Source: Bacillota bacterium (lineage in GTDB: Bacteria; Bacillota; Thermosediminibacteria; Thermosediminibacterales; Thermosediminibacteraceae). From it: a stretch of 8,704 bases of DNA. Of the stretch, positions 1-6,300 are shown one piece after another. The first letter of the stretch is position 1. Each line of letters opens with the position of its first letter. The DNA is taken from positions 1-8,704 of the forward strand of contig QGUT01000060.1 of NCBI GenBank assembly GCA_003242255.1, read 5' to 3'. The notes below the pieces were generated by a model. It saw nothing but the letters and a program-made list of their open reading frames with translations, made no database searches and was not told where the DNA came from. The translations under genes were made by a program, and so were the position numbers.

Positions 1-34
1 GGCATTTTGCTACCAGCTGTTCATCGGATAACAT
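1..34 (-). CDS. N-terminus of a probable ECF sigma-70 family factor (partial, runs off left edge)
   Basis: Only 11 codons are visible, reading MLSDEQLVAKC. The start is clear: an ATG at 34 with GGAGGGG a few bases upstream. A short acidic opening of the form (M)xDEQLVxxC is common at the N-terminus of extracytoplasmic-function sigma factors, where it begins region 2, so that is the likeliest identity. The idea is supported by an ECF-type promoter-like motif just upstream (65-91), which would fit autoregulation. Eleven residues cannot prove a family and other proteins could start this way. The gene is separated from rlmH by a terminator and is therefore a separate transcription unit. Confidence 0.45.
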   Translation of the reverse strand, partial: MLSDEQLVAKC

Positions 35-64
35 CGCTCCCCTCCTTTCCATTCCACCTATATA

Positions 65-91
65 GACGAAAAATATTACCGGCCCCCTTCA
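65..91 (-). promoter_or_regulatory. Candidate ECF-type promoter for the left-edge gene
   Basis: On the minus strand TGAAGG (86-91) is followed after 17 bases by CGTC (65-68). This resembles Bacillus SigW/SigM/SigX-class promoters, which have a TGAAAC/TGNAAC -35 and a CGTC/CGTA -10 at 16-17 bp. The -35 departs from consensus at its last two positions. It lies about 30 bp upstream of the ATG at 34, leaving room for a short leader with the ribosome binding site. No sigma-A promoter with normal spacing is evident in the same gap. Confidence 0.4.
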
Positions 92-146
92 AAAATTTAA
101 ACACTCCTGAGAAGTGCTGAGGATCCTTAGGACCAGATGTTCATTT

Positions 147-184
147 AAAAAAAAAGACTGTCGGCAGTTATATCGCTGACAGTC
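147..184 (-). terminator. Intrinsic terminator after rlmH
   Basis: The arms 175-184 and 156-165 pair over 10 bp (GACTGTCAGC with GCCGACAGTC, one G-U pair) around a 9-base loop. On the minus strand the stem is followed by nine T residues (147-155). This is a textbook Rho-independent terminator about 100 bp after the rlmH stop. It isolates rlmH from the next gene. Confidence 0.9.
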
Positions 185-283
185 AGGGTATCAACCTTTA
201 TTTCGATCGATCGCAAATAATTTTTATAAGGAATCATCGGATGCTTCCTCTCGCCTGCCTTGGTTAGTTCTCGAACTCTATGT

Positions 284-763
284 TCACTTATGATAAGTTT
301 CCCCCCGGATTATCTTGAACCAGCGGTAGATCTGCTCCAGCAGCACCAGGCGCATGAGCTGGTGGGGCAGGGTGAAATCGGAAAAGGAGAGCTTCATGTC
401 GCAGGCTCTTTTCACATCATCGGAAAGGCCCCAGGAACCGCCGATTACGAAAGTCAAGTCCGAGACGCCCCCCAGGGCGAGATTCTTCACCTTCTCGGCC
501 ATGCCTTCCGAGGAGAACCGCTCGCCTTCCACGCAGAGGGCGATTTTAAAACCCTGCCGGGGCATCTTGCCCAAAATCCGCTCCCCTTCCCTTTTCAGCA
601 CTCTTTCTATTTCCGCCGGGGCCGGATCATCCGCCGCCCTTTCTTCCTCGATCTCAATTATCCGCAGAGCGCAGTAAGGTTTCAGCCTTTTTTCGTATTC
701 CCGGATTCCTTCCCGCAAATAACTTTCTTTAATTTTCCCCACAGCTATTACGGTTACGTTCAT
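284..763 (-). CDS. rlmH: 23S rRNA (pseudouridine(1915)-N3)-methyltransferase RlmH
   Basis: The 159-residue product is full length for RlmH, a homodimeric SPOUT-class methyltransferase. The enzyme uses S-adenosylmethionine to N3-methylate pseudouridine 1915 in helix 69 of 23S rRNA on assembled 70S ribosomes. Visible family marks are the N-terminal MNVTVIAVGKIK strand-loop, the knot glycine loop FVIGGSWGLS (about 105-114), LPHQLMR (132-138), and the C-terminal EQIYRWFKIIRGETYHK, whose YHK end is nearly invariant. The ATG at 763 is preceded by AAGGG at a usable distance. Conserved synteny downstream of walK/yycHI in Firmicutes supports the call. Here the gene lies behind a terminator (821-847) and has its own promoter-like sequence, so it is probably expressed alone. 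The product is cytosolic. Confidence 0.97.
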   Translation of the reverse strand: MNVTVIAVGKIKESYLREGIREYEKRLKPYCALRIIEIEEERAADDPAPAEIERVLKREGERILGKMPRQGFKIALCVEGERFSSEGMAEKVKNLALGGVSDLTFVIGGSWGLSDDVKRACDMKLSFSDFTLPHQLMRLVLLEQIYRWFKIIRGETYHK

Positions 764-798
764 GGCTTTAACCCTTCTTCCGATTTTTGTTCAACAAC

Positions 799-807
799 AC
801 TATACCA
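799..807 (-). promoter_or_regulatory. Extended -10 promoter for rlmH
   Basis: The minus strand reads TGGTATAGT, an extended -10 element (TGn plus a five-of-six match to TATAAT). It lies about 36 bp before the rlmH ATG and just after the terminator of the preceding operon. No good TTGACA box is present because the -35 position falls in the terminator's T-tract, but extended -10 promoters tolerate a poor -35. This would let rlmH be transcribed despite the terminator in front of it. Confidence 0.5.
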
Positions 808-820
808 TAAAAACTGACGC

Positions 821-847
821 AAAAAAAATCTCCGCTCCCGCGGAGAT
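821..847 (-). terminator. Intrinsic terminator closing the larA-peptidase-DUF362 operon
   Basis: Arms 840-847 and 828-835 form a perfect 8-bp GC-rich stem (ATCTCCGC with GCGGAGAT) around a 4-base loop. On the minus strand it is followed directly by a run of T residues (821-828). It lies 22 bases after the DUF362 stop codon and so marks the operon end. Confidence 0.93.
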
Positions 848-869
848 GTCCAAAGGCACGGACAGATTT

Positions 870-2024
870 TTACGAGTCCTTCTTTTCTTCGTTCGGAACG
901 TCCTTCTCGGTCACCGTTATCAGTTCGTATTCCTTGCTGCCCATGCCCAGCTCATAGGCGGCGTCGATGTGAAGCTGGGCGTCCTTTCCGGTGACCGCCT
1001 TCAAAATATTGTCGCCTTTTTTGACGTTTTTGTCCGCCGCTTTCGACCCCGGCAGGGGGTCCGCACCGTTTATCAGGTCCAGCGAGGCCTGATCTATGGC
1101 CACTATGTCGTGGGATACCAGCACACCCTGGTCCTGGACCAGGGGAGTATCCGCCATCGGCATGCAGTCGCATTCCGGCTGCACTTCGGTTATGAAGTTT
1201 ATGTAAAGTATTCTTCCCTTTTCGAAGGTGGAGACCACCGCATAAGCCGATTCGGCCAGGCCCCTCTGGAAAGTCTCGTCGTCGATGGGCACCACCATCG
1301 CCCCTGAAGGACACACCCGGGAGCATCTGCCGCATTTTACGCAGACGCTCTTGTCTATTACTATGCTGTCGTCGACGAGTTGTAAGGCTTTGTGCGGGCA
1401 CACGTGGACGCACTGGCCGCAGCGGGTGCAGCGGACTTCAACCCATTCTAAGTGCTTCCCCTCGTAGAAGTGAATTCTTCCCCTTTCGGCTTTGCCGTGG
1501 TGGTCCTTGCAGCTTATGCAGCCCATGGCCAGATTTTTGATGGCCCCTCCGAAGCCGGAACCCACGTGTCCCTTGCAGTGGGAGACCACGATCATGGCCG
1601 GAGCGTAATAGATGGCCGACGCCACTCCTATCTCGCCCAGGATGGGGCCGGCTTTGACCCTTACCTGGTCCTTGCCGAAAATCCCGTCGGCCAGGATCAC
1701 CGGCGCCCCCACCGAGAGGTGGTTGATGCCCTCCATGTTGGCCACTTCCAGGTATTCCAGGCCCGGAATCCTCACCGTGTCGGTGACGAAGGGCATGCCC
1801 CCGACTTCCTTTACCCTCTCCACCACTTTTCTCAAAAAAATGGGCCTTACTATGCGGTGGGCGCCGTAGGAGCCGAAATGGGTTTTTATGGCGACGTAGT
1901 CGCCCTTTTCTATGAAAGAGCTGAAGTCCACCATATTGAGGATCTGCTCAAATTTGGCCACGAAGCTGTACTTGTAGTCGTAGCTCCTGGCCCTTGCATC
2001 GGCGAAATATATTTTGCTTTTCAA
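870..2024 (-). CDS. DUF362 domain protein with two [4Fe-4S] ferredoxin motifs
   Basis: The product has 384 residues and no signal peptide, so it is cytosolic. Residues about 1-170 and 255-320 look like the DUF362 fold (GDYVAIKTHFG, the VSHCKGHVGSGFGGAIKNLAMG stretch, and SHDIVAIDQASLDLI). Between them lies a dicluster ferredoxin module: C199xxC202xxC205xxxC209P and C228xxC231xxC234xxxC238P, each the classic four-cysteine ligand set for one [4Fe-4S] cluster. Further cysteine pairs, C169/C172 and C285/C287, flank the module. The family is found in many anaerobes and has no firmly assigned reaction. Electron transfer is the only role the motifs support. The start is TTG, chosen because GGAGGG sits 8 bases upstream and no in-frame ATG fits. 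It is the last gene of the larA operon, 19 bp after the peptidase gene, and a terminator follows. Confidence 0.9.
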   Translation of the reverse strand: MKSKIYFADARARSYDYKYSFVAKFEQILNMVDFSSFIEKGDYVAIKTHFGSYGAHRIVRPIFLRKVVERVKEVGGMPFVTDTVRIPGLEYLEVANMEGINHLSVGAPVILADGIFGKDQVRVKAGPILGEIGVASAIYYAPAMIVVSHCKGHVGSGFGGAIKNLAMGCISCKDHHGKAERGRIHFYEGKHLEWVEVRCTRCGQCVHVCPHKALQLVDDSIVIDKSVCVKCGRCSRVCPSGAMVVPIDDETFQRGLAESAYAVVSTFEKGRILYINFITEVQPECDCMPMADTPLVQDQGVLVSHDIVAIDQASLDLINGADPLPGSKAADKNVKKGDNILKAVTGKDAQLHIDAAYELGMGSKEYELITVTEKDVPNEEKKDS

Positions 2025-2032
2025 AGTACACT

Positions 2033-2038
2033 CCCTCC
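2033..2038 (-). promoter_or_regulatory. Ribosome binding site fixing a TTG start for the DUF362 gene
   Basis: GGAGGG lies 8 bases before TTG (2022-2024) in the 19-bp gap after the peptidase gene. This strong site supports the non-ATG start. Confidence 0.7.
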
Positions 2039-2043
2039 TCGCC

Positions 2044-4020
2044 TTACTGCTGGGTTTTAGAGAGCAGTTCTATGATTCCGACTTTTTCAAGAACCTTCGC
2101 ATATTTCATTAGGTATTCCAGGATATCCTCGCCCGTCTCCCAGTATACCTTCCTGGATATCTCGTATAAGGTGGATTCCCCGTCGGCATAGTAGAGGAGG
2201 TATTCGGGGTTCTTCGCATCCTTCAGCCTGGCCAATTCAAAATATTCCTTCCGCGTCTCTTCATCCATATCTTCCAGGTACTGGTGGAGTTCCACCGTGC
2301 CGGGAACGAGCCGCCGCGGCACCAGGGCTTTAGCTTCCTCGACCGACGCCTTTATCTTATTGTCTCCACAACCTTCTAAATCGTATACCTTCCCGGCCTT
2401 CGACAGGCGGCCGCACAGCCTTTCGCACACCTCGTCCAGCGCTCTTCCGGCATCCTCGATGGCCTCCCTCACCTGGGGCGTGTCTACGAATCGGGCCACG
2501 GAGGCCAGAGCGGCTTTGTTCATCCCGGCCAAAAAGCGGAGCCTTTCCGCCGCATCGCTAGAGCTCCAGCCATCTTTCGACCGCAGCAGATTCTTGCAGC
2601 ATTCTATAAGTGCCTTTTGGGCTTCGCACAGGGCCATGTCTAATACCCAGAGCGCTTCCTTCTCGCCCATGGCAGCCAGGAAGTACAGGTAAGTAGCCGC
2701 GATGGCGGCGGCCCTTTTCAGCATGGTCTTATCCACTTTGTCCGGCGTATCCAAGTCCGTGTGGTAGAACCTGTCGGGCCACTGGTTTATCATGGGAGTT
2801 GGGATTCCGATCGATGGATCGGAGAGGATGTAGTGGTCGCTGCCTCCCGAATAGGGGAAGGCCCCCCATCTGAGGGTCGAAAATCCCTCTTGCTCTCCCG
2901 TCACCAGAGCGTCCTCTGCGCAGTAGGCCGTGATCTCTTTTAAGAGCGGGCCCACGAAGGAACGGGATGCGAGGGGTGGATACTCTATCTTCATCGTGCT
3001 TCCGCAAAGTTCCTGATTTTCCCCCACCATGTCCAGGTTTATGCCGGCCAGGGCCGGGGCTTTTTGAGGCTCTGCCGCAAGATAAGCTAAAGTCCCTCCC
3101 ATCTCGGGCACCAAAAGGAGCCTGATCCCCAGCCGGGGTGGAGCCAGTTTGCCGCCCTTTATCAATTCGTTTAAAACTAATAGCGCTTCCATGGCCGCAG
3201 CTGAACCCGATGCGTTGTCGTTGGCGGAAGGCTTGGGGTGACAGATATGAGCAACTAGCAGCACCTCTTCCCGCGCCCTTCCCGGTATCATGGCGGTCAC
3301 CACCGGGACGCGGGGCGGCGAAAAGCTGGATCTTACCCTGGCCTTCAGCTTTACGGGGCCGCGGGCGAGTCTTTCCCTTATCATCGCCCCCTGCCTGGGG
3401 GTCAGCACGAACCCGAATAATTTTTCACAGGCGTAGGCCGGGAAAGAAGTGTACTGCCGGGCGTCGGGCAGGTCCCACCGGGTTCTTACGGGCCAGTATT
3501 CATTGAGGTTATCGGTGACAACGCCGATAGCGCCGTATTTGACCGCAAAGTACGAGGCCACTGCCATGTTGCCGCGAAGCAGCACCAACTTCCCGCGCAC
3601 ATCTTTCGACGCAAAACTTTCCTCGCTTTCCGGGTCTTCAATTTCTACGAGTTCGGCCTCCATTCCCACCTCGGGGGTGGGGCAACTCCTCTGGATCACC
3701 GAAACGGGGCTCTCTTCAAAATCCGCGAGTTTTACGTATTCCTTCCTGTCCTCGTCCCACATCCACAGCTTTGCCTCTTTGCACTCCCAGTTCGGCGAAG
3801 GCCTTTCGCAGAAAAACCTCCCGCCGCTGTCGTCCGGCCTGTAAACCTTCACTTCGGCTTCCAGCCCTCTCTCTTTCAACACCTTCGCACAATACTCGGC
3901 CGCCTCTTCTATCCCCGGACCAAGCTGCAGCCGGTGAAAGCGGACTATGCCGTTTAAAATGTCGAAACACCTTTCGCCCGATGCTTCGCGGGCTACGGCC
4001 CTGTATATGTGGAAAAACAC
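2044..4020 (-). CDS. M28-like metallopeptidase homologue with PA domain and C-terminal winged helix (DUF4910/DUF2172-like)
   Basis: A large cytosolic protein, 665 residues if counted from the upstream ATG at 4041 (numbering used here) or 658 from the preferred GTG at 4020. Domains in order are an N-terminal cap (about 1-120), a PA-like insertion (about 125-240, with VRGKLVLLRGN and YGAIGVV), an M28-type zinc fold (about 245-455), a helical segment (about 460-580), and a winged-helix-like tail (about 592-662). The M28 metal ligands are recognisable: H265 (AHICHP), D275 (NDNASG), E313 (PEMGG), D337 (NLDMVG) and H427 (YHTDLD). Two catalytic positions of classical M28 enzymes differ: HxD is HxC (C267) and the EE pair is PE (P312-E313). 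As I recall, both are usual in the DUF4910/DUF2172 group, so this may be family-typical. Peptide or amide hydrolysis is inferred and the substrate is unknown. The gene starts about 31 bp after larA and is probably co-transcribed with it. Confidence 0.85.
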   Translation of the reverse strand: MFFHIYRAVAREASGERCFDILNGIVRFHRLQLGPGIEEAAEYCAKVLKERGLEAEVKVYRPDDSGGRFFCERPSPNWECKEAKLWMWDEDRKEYVKLADFEESPVSVIQRSCPTPEVGMEAELVEIEDPESEESFASKDVRGKLVLLRGNMAVASYFAVKYGAIGVVTDNLNEYWPVRTRWDLPDARQYTSFPAYACEKLFGFVLTPRQGAMIRERLARGPVKLKARVRSSFSPPRVPVVTAMIPGRAREEVLLVAHICHPKPSANDNASGSAAAMEALLVLNELIKGGKLAPPRLGIRLLLVPEMGGTLAYLAAEPQKAPALAGINLDMVGENQELCGSTMKIEYPPLASRSFVGPLLKEITAYCAEDALVTGEQEGFSTLRWGAFPYSGGSDHYILSDPSIGIPTPMINQWPDRFYHTDLDTPDKVDKTMLKRAAAIAATYLYFLAAMGEKEALWVLDMALCEAQKALIECCKNLLRSKDGWSSSDAAERLRFLAGMNKAALASVARFVDTPQVREAIEDAGRALDEVCERLCGRLSKAGKVYDLEGCGDNKIKASVEEAKALVPRRLVPGTVELHQYLEDMDEETRKEYFELARLKDAKNPEYLLYYADGESTLYEISRKVYWETGEDILEYLMKYAKVLEKVGIIELLSKTQQ

Positions 4021-4027
4021 ATTTACT

Positions 4028-4033
4028 CCCTCC
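4028..4033 (-). promoter_or_regulatory. Ribosome binding site supporting a GTG start for the peptidase gene
   Basis: GGAGGG lies 7 bases before the in-frame GTG at 4018-4020. The upstream ATG at 4041 has no comparable site, and this GGAGGG would fall inside its coding sequence. The shorter protein, opening MFFHIYRAVARE, is therefore preferred. Confidence 0.6.
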
Positions 4034-4051
4034 AAAATCATTTACAAAATA

Positions 4052-5377
4052 CTATTTCCCGGGAAATAATTCGATGCCATCCGACAGGAAGAGCACGCTG
4101 GAACCTGCTTCCGGCACCACGTAGGCCTTGTAGTGGCTGCCAAGAATTTCTTCGACTATTTCCAGAGCCTGCTTCGCATCCTGCGCCGGTATCATGCCCA
4201 ATTCCTGGACGTCTTTGGGGTCGAAATTCGACACAAGGATCACCCGGTGCTTTTCGCAGTTCAGGGTGAGCATGTATCCCACCCCCTTGGCGATGGTGAA
4301 TTCCCTCCAGAGTTCCTCTTCTCTCTCCCGTCGGGTCTTGAATTCAAGGATTATCCTGCGAAAATCGTCGTGGCCCACTCCCTCCGGACATTCGGCAAAG
4401 AGCACCACCGCCCCGCCTTCCTTCAGCACTCCCATGGAGTTTTCCACGGCCTTGGTAGCCTGGTAAAGATTTATATCCTTTGGGAATCCACCGCAGGAGA
4501 GGAAAAGGGCGTCGGCTCTCTCCTTTACTTTCAGGCTGAAAAACTCTTCCACAGTTCGACAGCCTTCCCGGAAGGCCTCCCTGTAATCTCCCGCCACTAC
4601 CCTGGCAATCCTGCCTTCGTCGTTCAAAATCACGTTTACCATAAAAGAGGGCTTCACCATACCGGCTATTTCTTCCATATCCTCTGCCATCGGGTTGTCT
4701 TTTAACTTTCCGCACCCCACTGTGGGTTTCAATCCCCCGCCTTTTTCCGGGGGATTGAGCATCAGCTTGTGGTTGTGCTGGATGGTCTCAAAGCTCGAGA
4801 CCCCGGGGCAGATGGCCTTTCTGCCCCCGCCAAACCCGGCCATCGAATGGTAGACGATGCCGCCGGTTATTATCACTTTATCGGCCTCGGCGACCAGGCG
4901 GTTTATCCATACCGGGGTTCCCCTGGAAGTGGTCCCGATGTGCACGAGGTTGTCCCTGTTCCTGCTGTCATGGTCCACTACCCGTACCTGCTCTATCACA
5001 TCGGCTCCGAAAAGGTACTCCAGTTCCTCCCTGCTGTGGCCGCGGTGGGTTCCCGTCGCCACCACGATGGTCATATCCTCGGGCTTTACGCCGGCTCCTT
5101 TAAGTTCATCGATGACCGCCGGAATTACCACCGGATTTCGGGCGTTCCTGGTGATGTCGCTGGCTATAATGACCACTTTGTCGCCCGCCTTTACGATTTC
5201 GTGAAGGGGCGGCGAAGCGATAGGATTTCTTAGAGCGTTTACCACCGCCTGCCTTTCATCATCCACTGCCGGTATGTTCCCGGTCTTCAGAACTCCCAGT
5301 AAGTTATCTTCGGGAATCTGCAACTTTACCACTTTGCGGCCGTATTTTAATTCCACTTCCTTAAATCCCATCGCCAA
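4052..5377 (-). CDS. larA: LarA-family nickel-pincer-dependent 2-hydroxyacid racemase/epimerase
   Basis: The 441-residue product matches the usual length of LarA (DUF2088 plus its C-terminal domain). LarA interconverts D- and L-2-hydroxyacids by a hydride transfer that uses the nickel pincer nucleotide cofactor. The active-site set is visible in order: SDITR (D74, R77), TGTHR (H111), VYHSMAGFGGGRK (H177, K187), HNH (H201/H203) and PKDINLYQ (K300). The 10-residue H177-K187 and 16-residue K187-H203 spacings equal those of H174, K184 (cofactor attachment) and H200 (nickel ligand) in Lactobacillus plantarum LarA. Homologues act on lactate, malate, phenyllactate or sugar acids, so the substrate is open. 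The cofactor genes larB, larC and larE are not in the window. The start is TTG at 5377, 5 bases after AAGGAG, or ATG at 5371, 11 bases after it. It is the first gene of a three-gene operon and cytosolic. Confidence 0.9.
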   Translation of the reverse strand: MAMGFKEVELKYGRKVVKLQIPEDNLLGVLKTGNIPAVDDERQAVVNALRNPIASPPLHEIVKAGDKVVIIASDITRNARNPVVIPAVIDELKGAGVKPEDMTIVVATGTHRGHSREELEYLFGADVIEQVRVVDHDSRNRDNLVHIGTTSRGTPVWINRLVAEADKVIITGGIVYHSMAGFGGGRKAICPGVSSFETIQHNHKLMLNPPEKGGGLKPTVGCGKLKDNPMAEDMEEIAGMVKPSFMVNVILNDEGRIARVVAGDYREAFREGCRTVEEFFSLKVKERADALFLSCGGFPKDINLYQATKAVENSMGVLKEGGAVVLFAECPEGVGHDDFRRIILEFKTRREREEELWREFTIAKGVGYMLTLNCEKHRVILVSNFDPKDVQELGMIPAQDAKQALEIVEEILGSHYKAYVVPEAGSSVLFLSDGIELFPGK

Positions 5378-5407
5378 TCCTGCTCCTTTTTTGTATTTTT
5401 AATCATT

Positions 5408-5413
5408 ATTATA
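5408..5413 (-). promoter_or_regulatory. Candidate -10 element for the larA operon
   Basis: A perfect TATAAT lies on the minus strand about 31 bp before the larA start, in the 57-bp gap after yycI. The -35 position (near 5431-5436, AGGAAT) is poor and there is no TGn extension. No terminator is visible between yycI and larA, so read-through from the yycHI promoter is equally possible. Confidence 0.3.
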
Positions 5414-5434
5414 CTGCAAAAGGCCGCAAAATTC

Positions 5435-6283
5435 CTATCTTTCCAATTCGCCGGTGTAGGCATTGACGTAATATATTTCGCCGCTTTCTAATTCCACCTT
5501 CCAGACTGGAGCTGCCAGCCATCGTTCCGCATTGTAAAATTGCGAGTAGAACCCCTGTTCAACTTTTTTTACCACCGTCGGCGAATTGCTCTTTCTTTCG
5601 GCATCCACTTTCATGACGGCGGTAAGCGGTGGGATTACATGCCGCCTCTTTCCCTCAAAACCGATGGGCTTTAAAAAATTCCTCTCGAAACGAACCACAC
5701 CGCTACGGGTCACCAGCAGCCTTATGTAGCTGTTGGCCACGAAAAACCCCCTGTAATTGCCCACGTACTCTACGACGTATCCCCCGGTTTTGGGCTCATA
5801 TCTGACATAATTCAATTTGGCGTGTTCGGGCAGGCCTCCGTGGTCTTTTACGAATTTTTCGGCTATTTGGAGGGCTCTTTCGCCGTTCAATTCAGGCACT
5901 TCCTCCGTTGCTTCGCCGTCCTCGAAGATAACGGAACCGCTCTCCATCAAAATTAACTGCCGCCGGCCGGAAATAAATTTTTCGCCGCCCTCTATTTTCT
6001 CGACTCGTTCTACCCCTTCGGAGAAAAACATCTCTACGAGTTTTTCCTGATCTGACGATTCTCTGCCCACTTCGAGAAAAGGAACCGCAACCCCTTTATC
6101 GGGCAGTTGGGTCTCAAACTTTATTCCCCGGCTCTCGAGGTAGGTCATTAAGGCCTTTTGCTGGTCCTCTTCCAACTTAAAGCTCTCTCCCGGCATGGTC
6201 TTTATAAAAAGATTTGCCACTAGCACGATGTTTAGCACAAAAAAAGAGACAACAAGAATCCATATGGCTCTTTTCCAATCCAT
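5435..6283 (-). CDS. yycI: WalK regulatory membrane protein YycI (WalI)
   Basis: The product has 282 residues, close to Bacillus YycI at about 280. It has an N-terminal transmembrane anchor (about 6-27, AIWILVVSFFVLNIVLVANLFI) after a short positive cytoplasmic tip (MDWKR), then a long extracytoplasmic domain. The C-terminus (APVWKVELESGEIYYVNAYTGELER) has the PepSY-like look typical of YycI. The family binds YycH and WalK at the membrane. It represses WalK in Bacillus subtilis but activates it in Staphylococcus aureus, so its sign here is unknown. The ATG at 6283 was chosen over an upstream in-frame ATG at 6370 because it places the anchor at the very N-terminus, has GGGAG just before it, and avoids an 87-base overlap with yycH codons. 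It lies 17 bp after the yycH stop. Confidence 0.9.
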   Translation of the reverse strand: MDWKRAIWILVVSFFVLNIVLVANLFIKTMPGESFKLEEDQQKALMTYLESRGIKFETQLPDKGVAVPFLEVGRESSDQEKLVEMFFSEGVERVEKIEGGEKFISGRRQLILMESGSVIFEDGEATEEVPELNGERALQIAEKFVKDHGGLPEHAKLNYVRYEPKTGGYVVEYVGNYRGFFVANSYIRLLVTRSGVVRFERNFLKPIGFEGKRRHVIPPLTAVMKVDAERKSNSPTVVKKVEQGFYSQFYNAERWLAAPVWKVELESGEIYYVNAYTGELER

Positions 6284-6300
6284 CTTTCTCCCTTCTCCGG

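Noticed and set aside
93..137. Small inverted motifs (CACT...AGTG and the GGATCC/TCCTTAGGA palindromes) upstream of the left-edge gene
   Set aside because: The arms are 4-5 bp, too short to separate from chance, and there is no known operator match.
145..237. A 30-codon minus-strand frame after rlmH (opening MIPYKNYLRS) with a weak AGGA upstream
   Set aside because: It runs through the stem and T-tract of the rlmH terminator and its last residues come from the T-run, so it is most likely chance.
388..440. Trp in the RlmH knot loop (GGSWG) as a possible functional change
   Set aside because: This position differs among known RlmH proteins (GGSLG, GGSNG, GGPEG), so it is ordinary variation.
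260..817. Long plus-strand open frames opposite rlmH, DUF362, the peptidase, larA and yycH (for example 260-817, 1452-2060, 4133-4705, 6490-7092)
   Set aside because: They lie antisense to well-supported genes, lack recognisable motifs or good ribosome binding sites, and are mirror frames of codon-biased genes.
5378..5434. A terminator or riboswitch between yycI and larA
   Set aside because: The gap is 57 bp. The GCAAAA repeats there do not form a stem with a T-tract and there is no room for a riboswitch.
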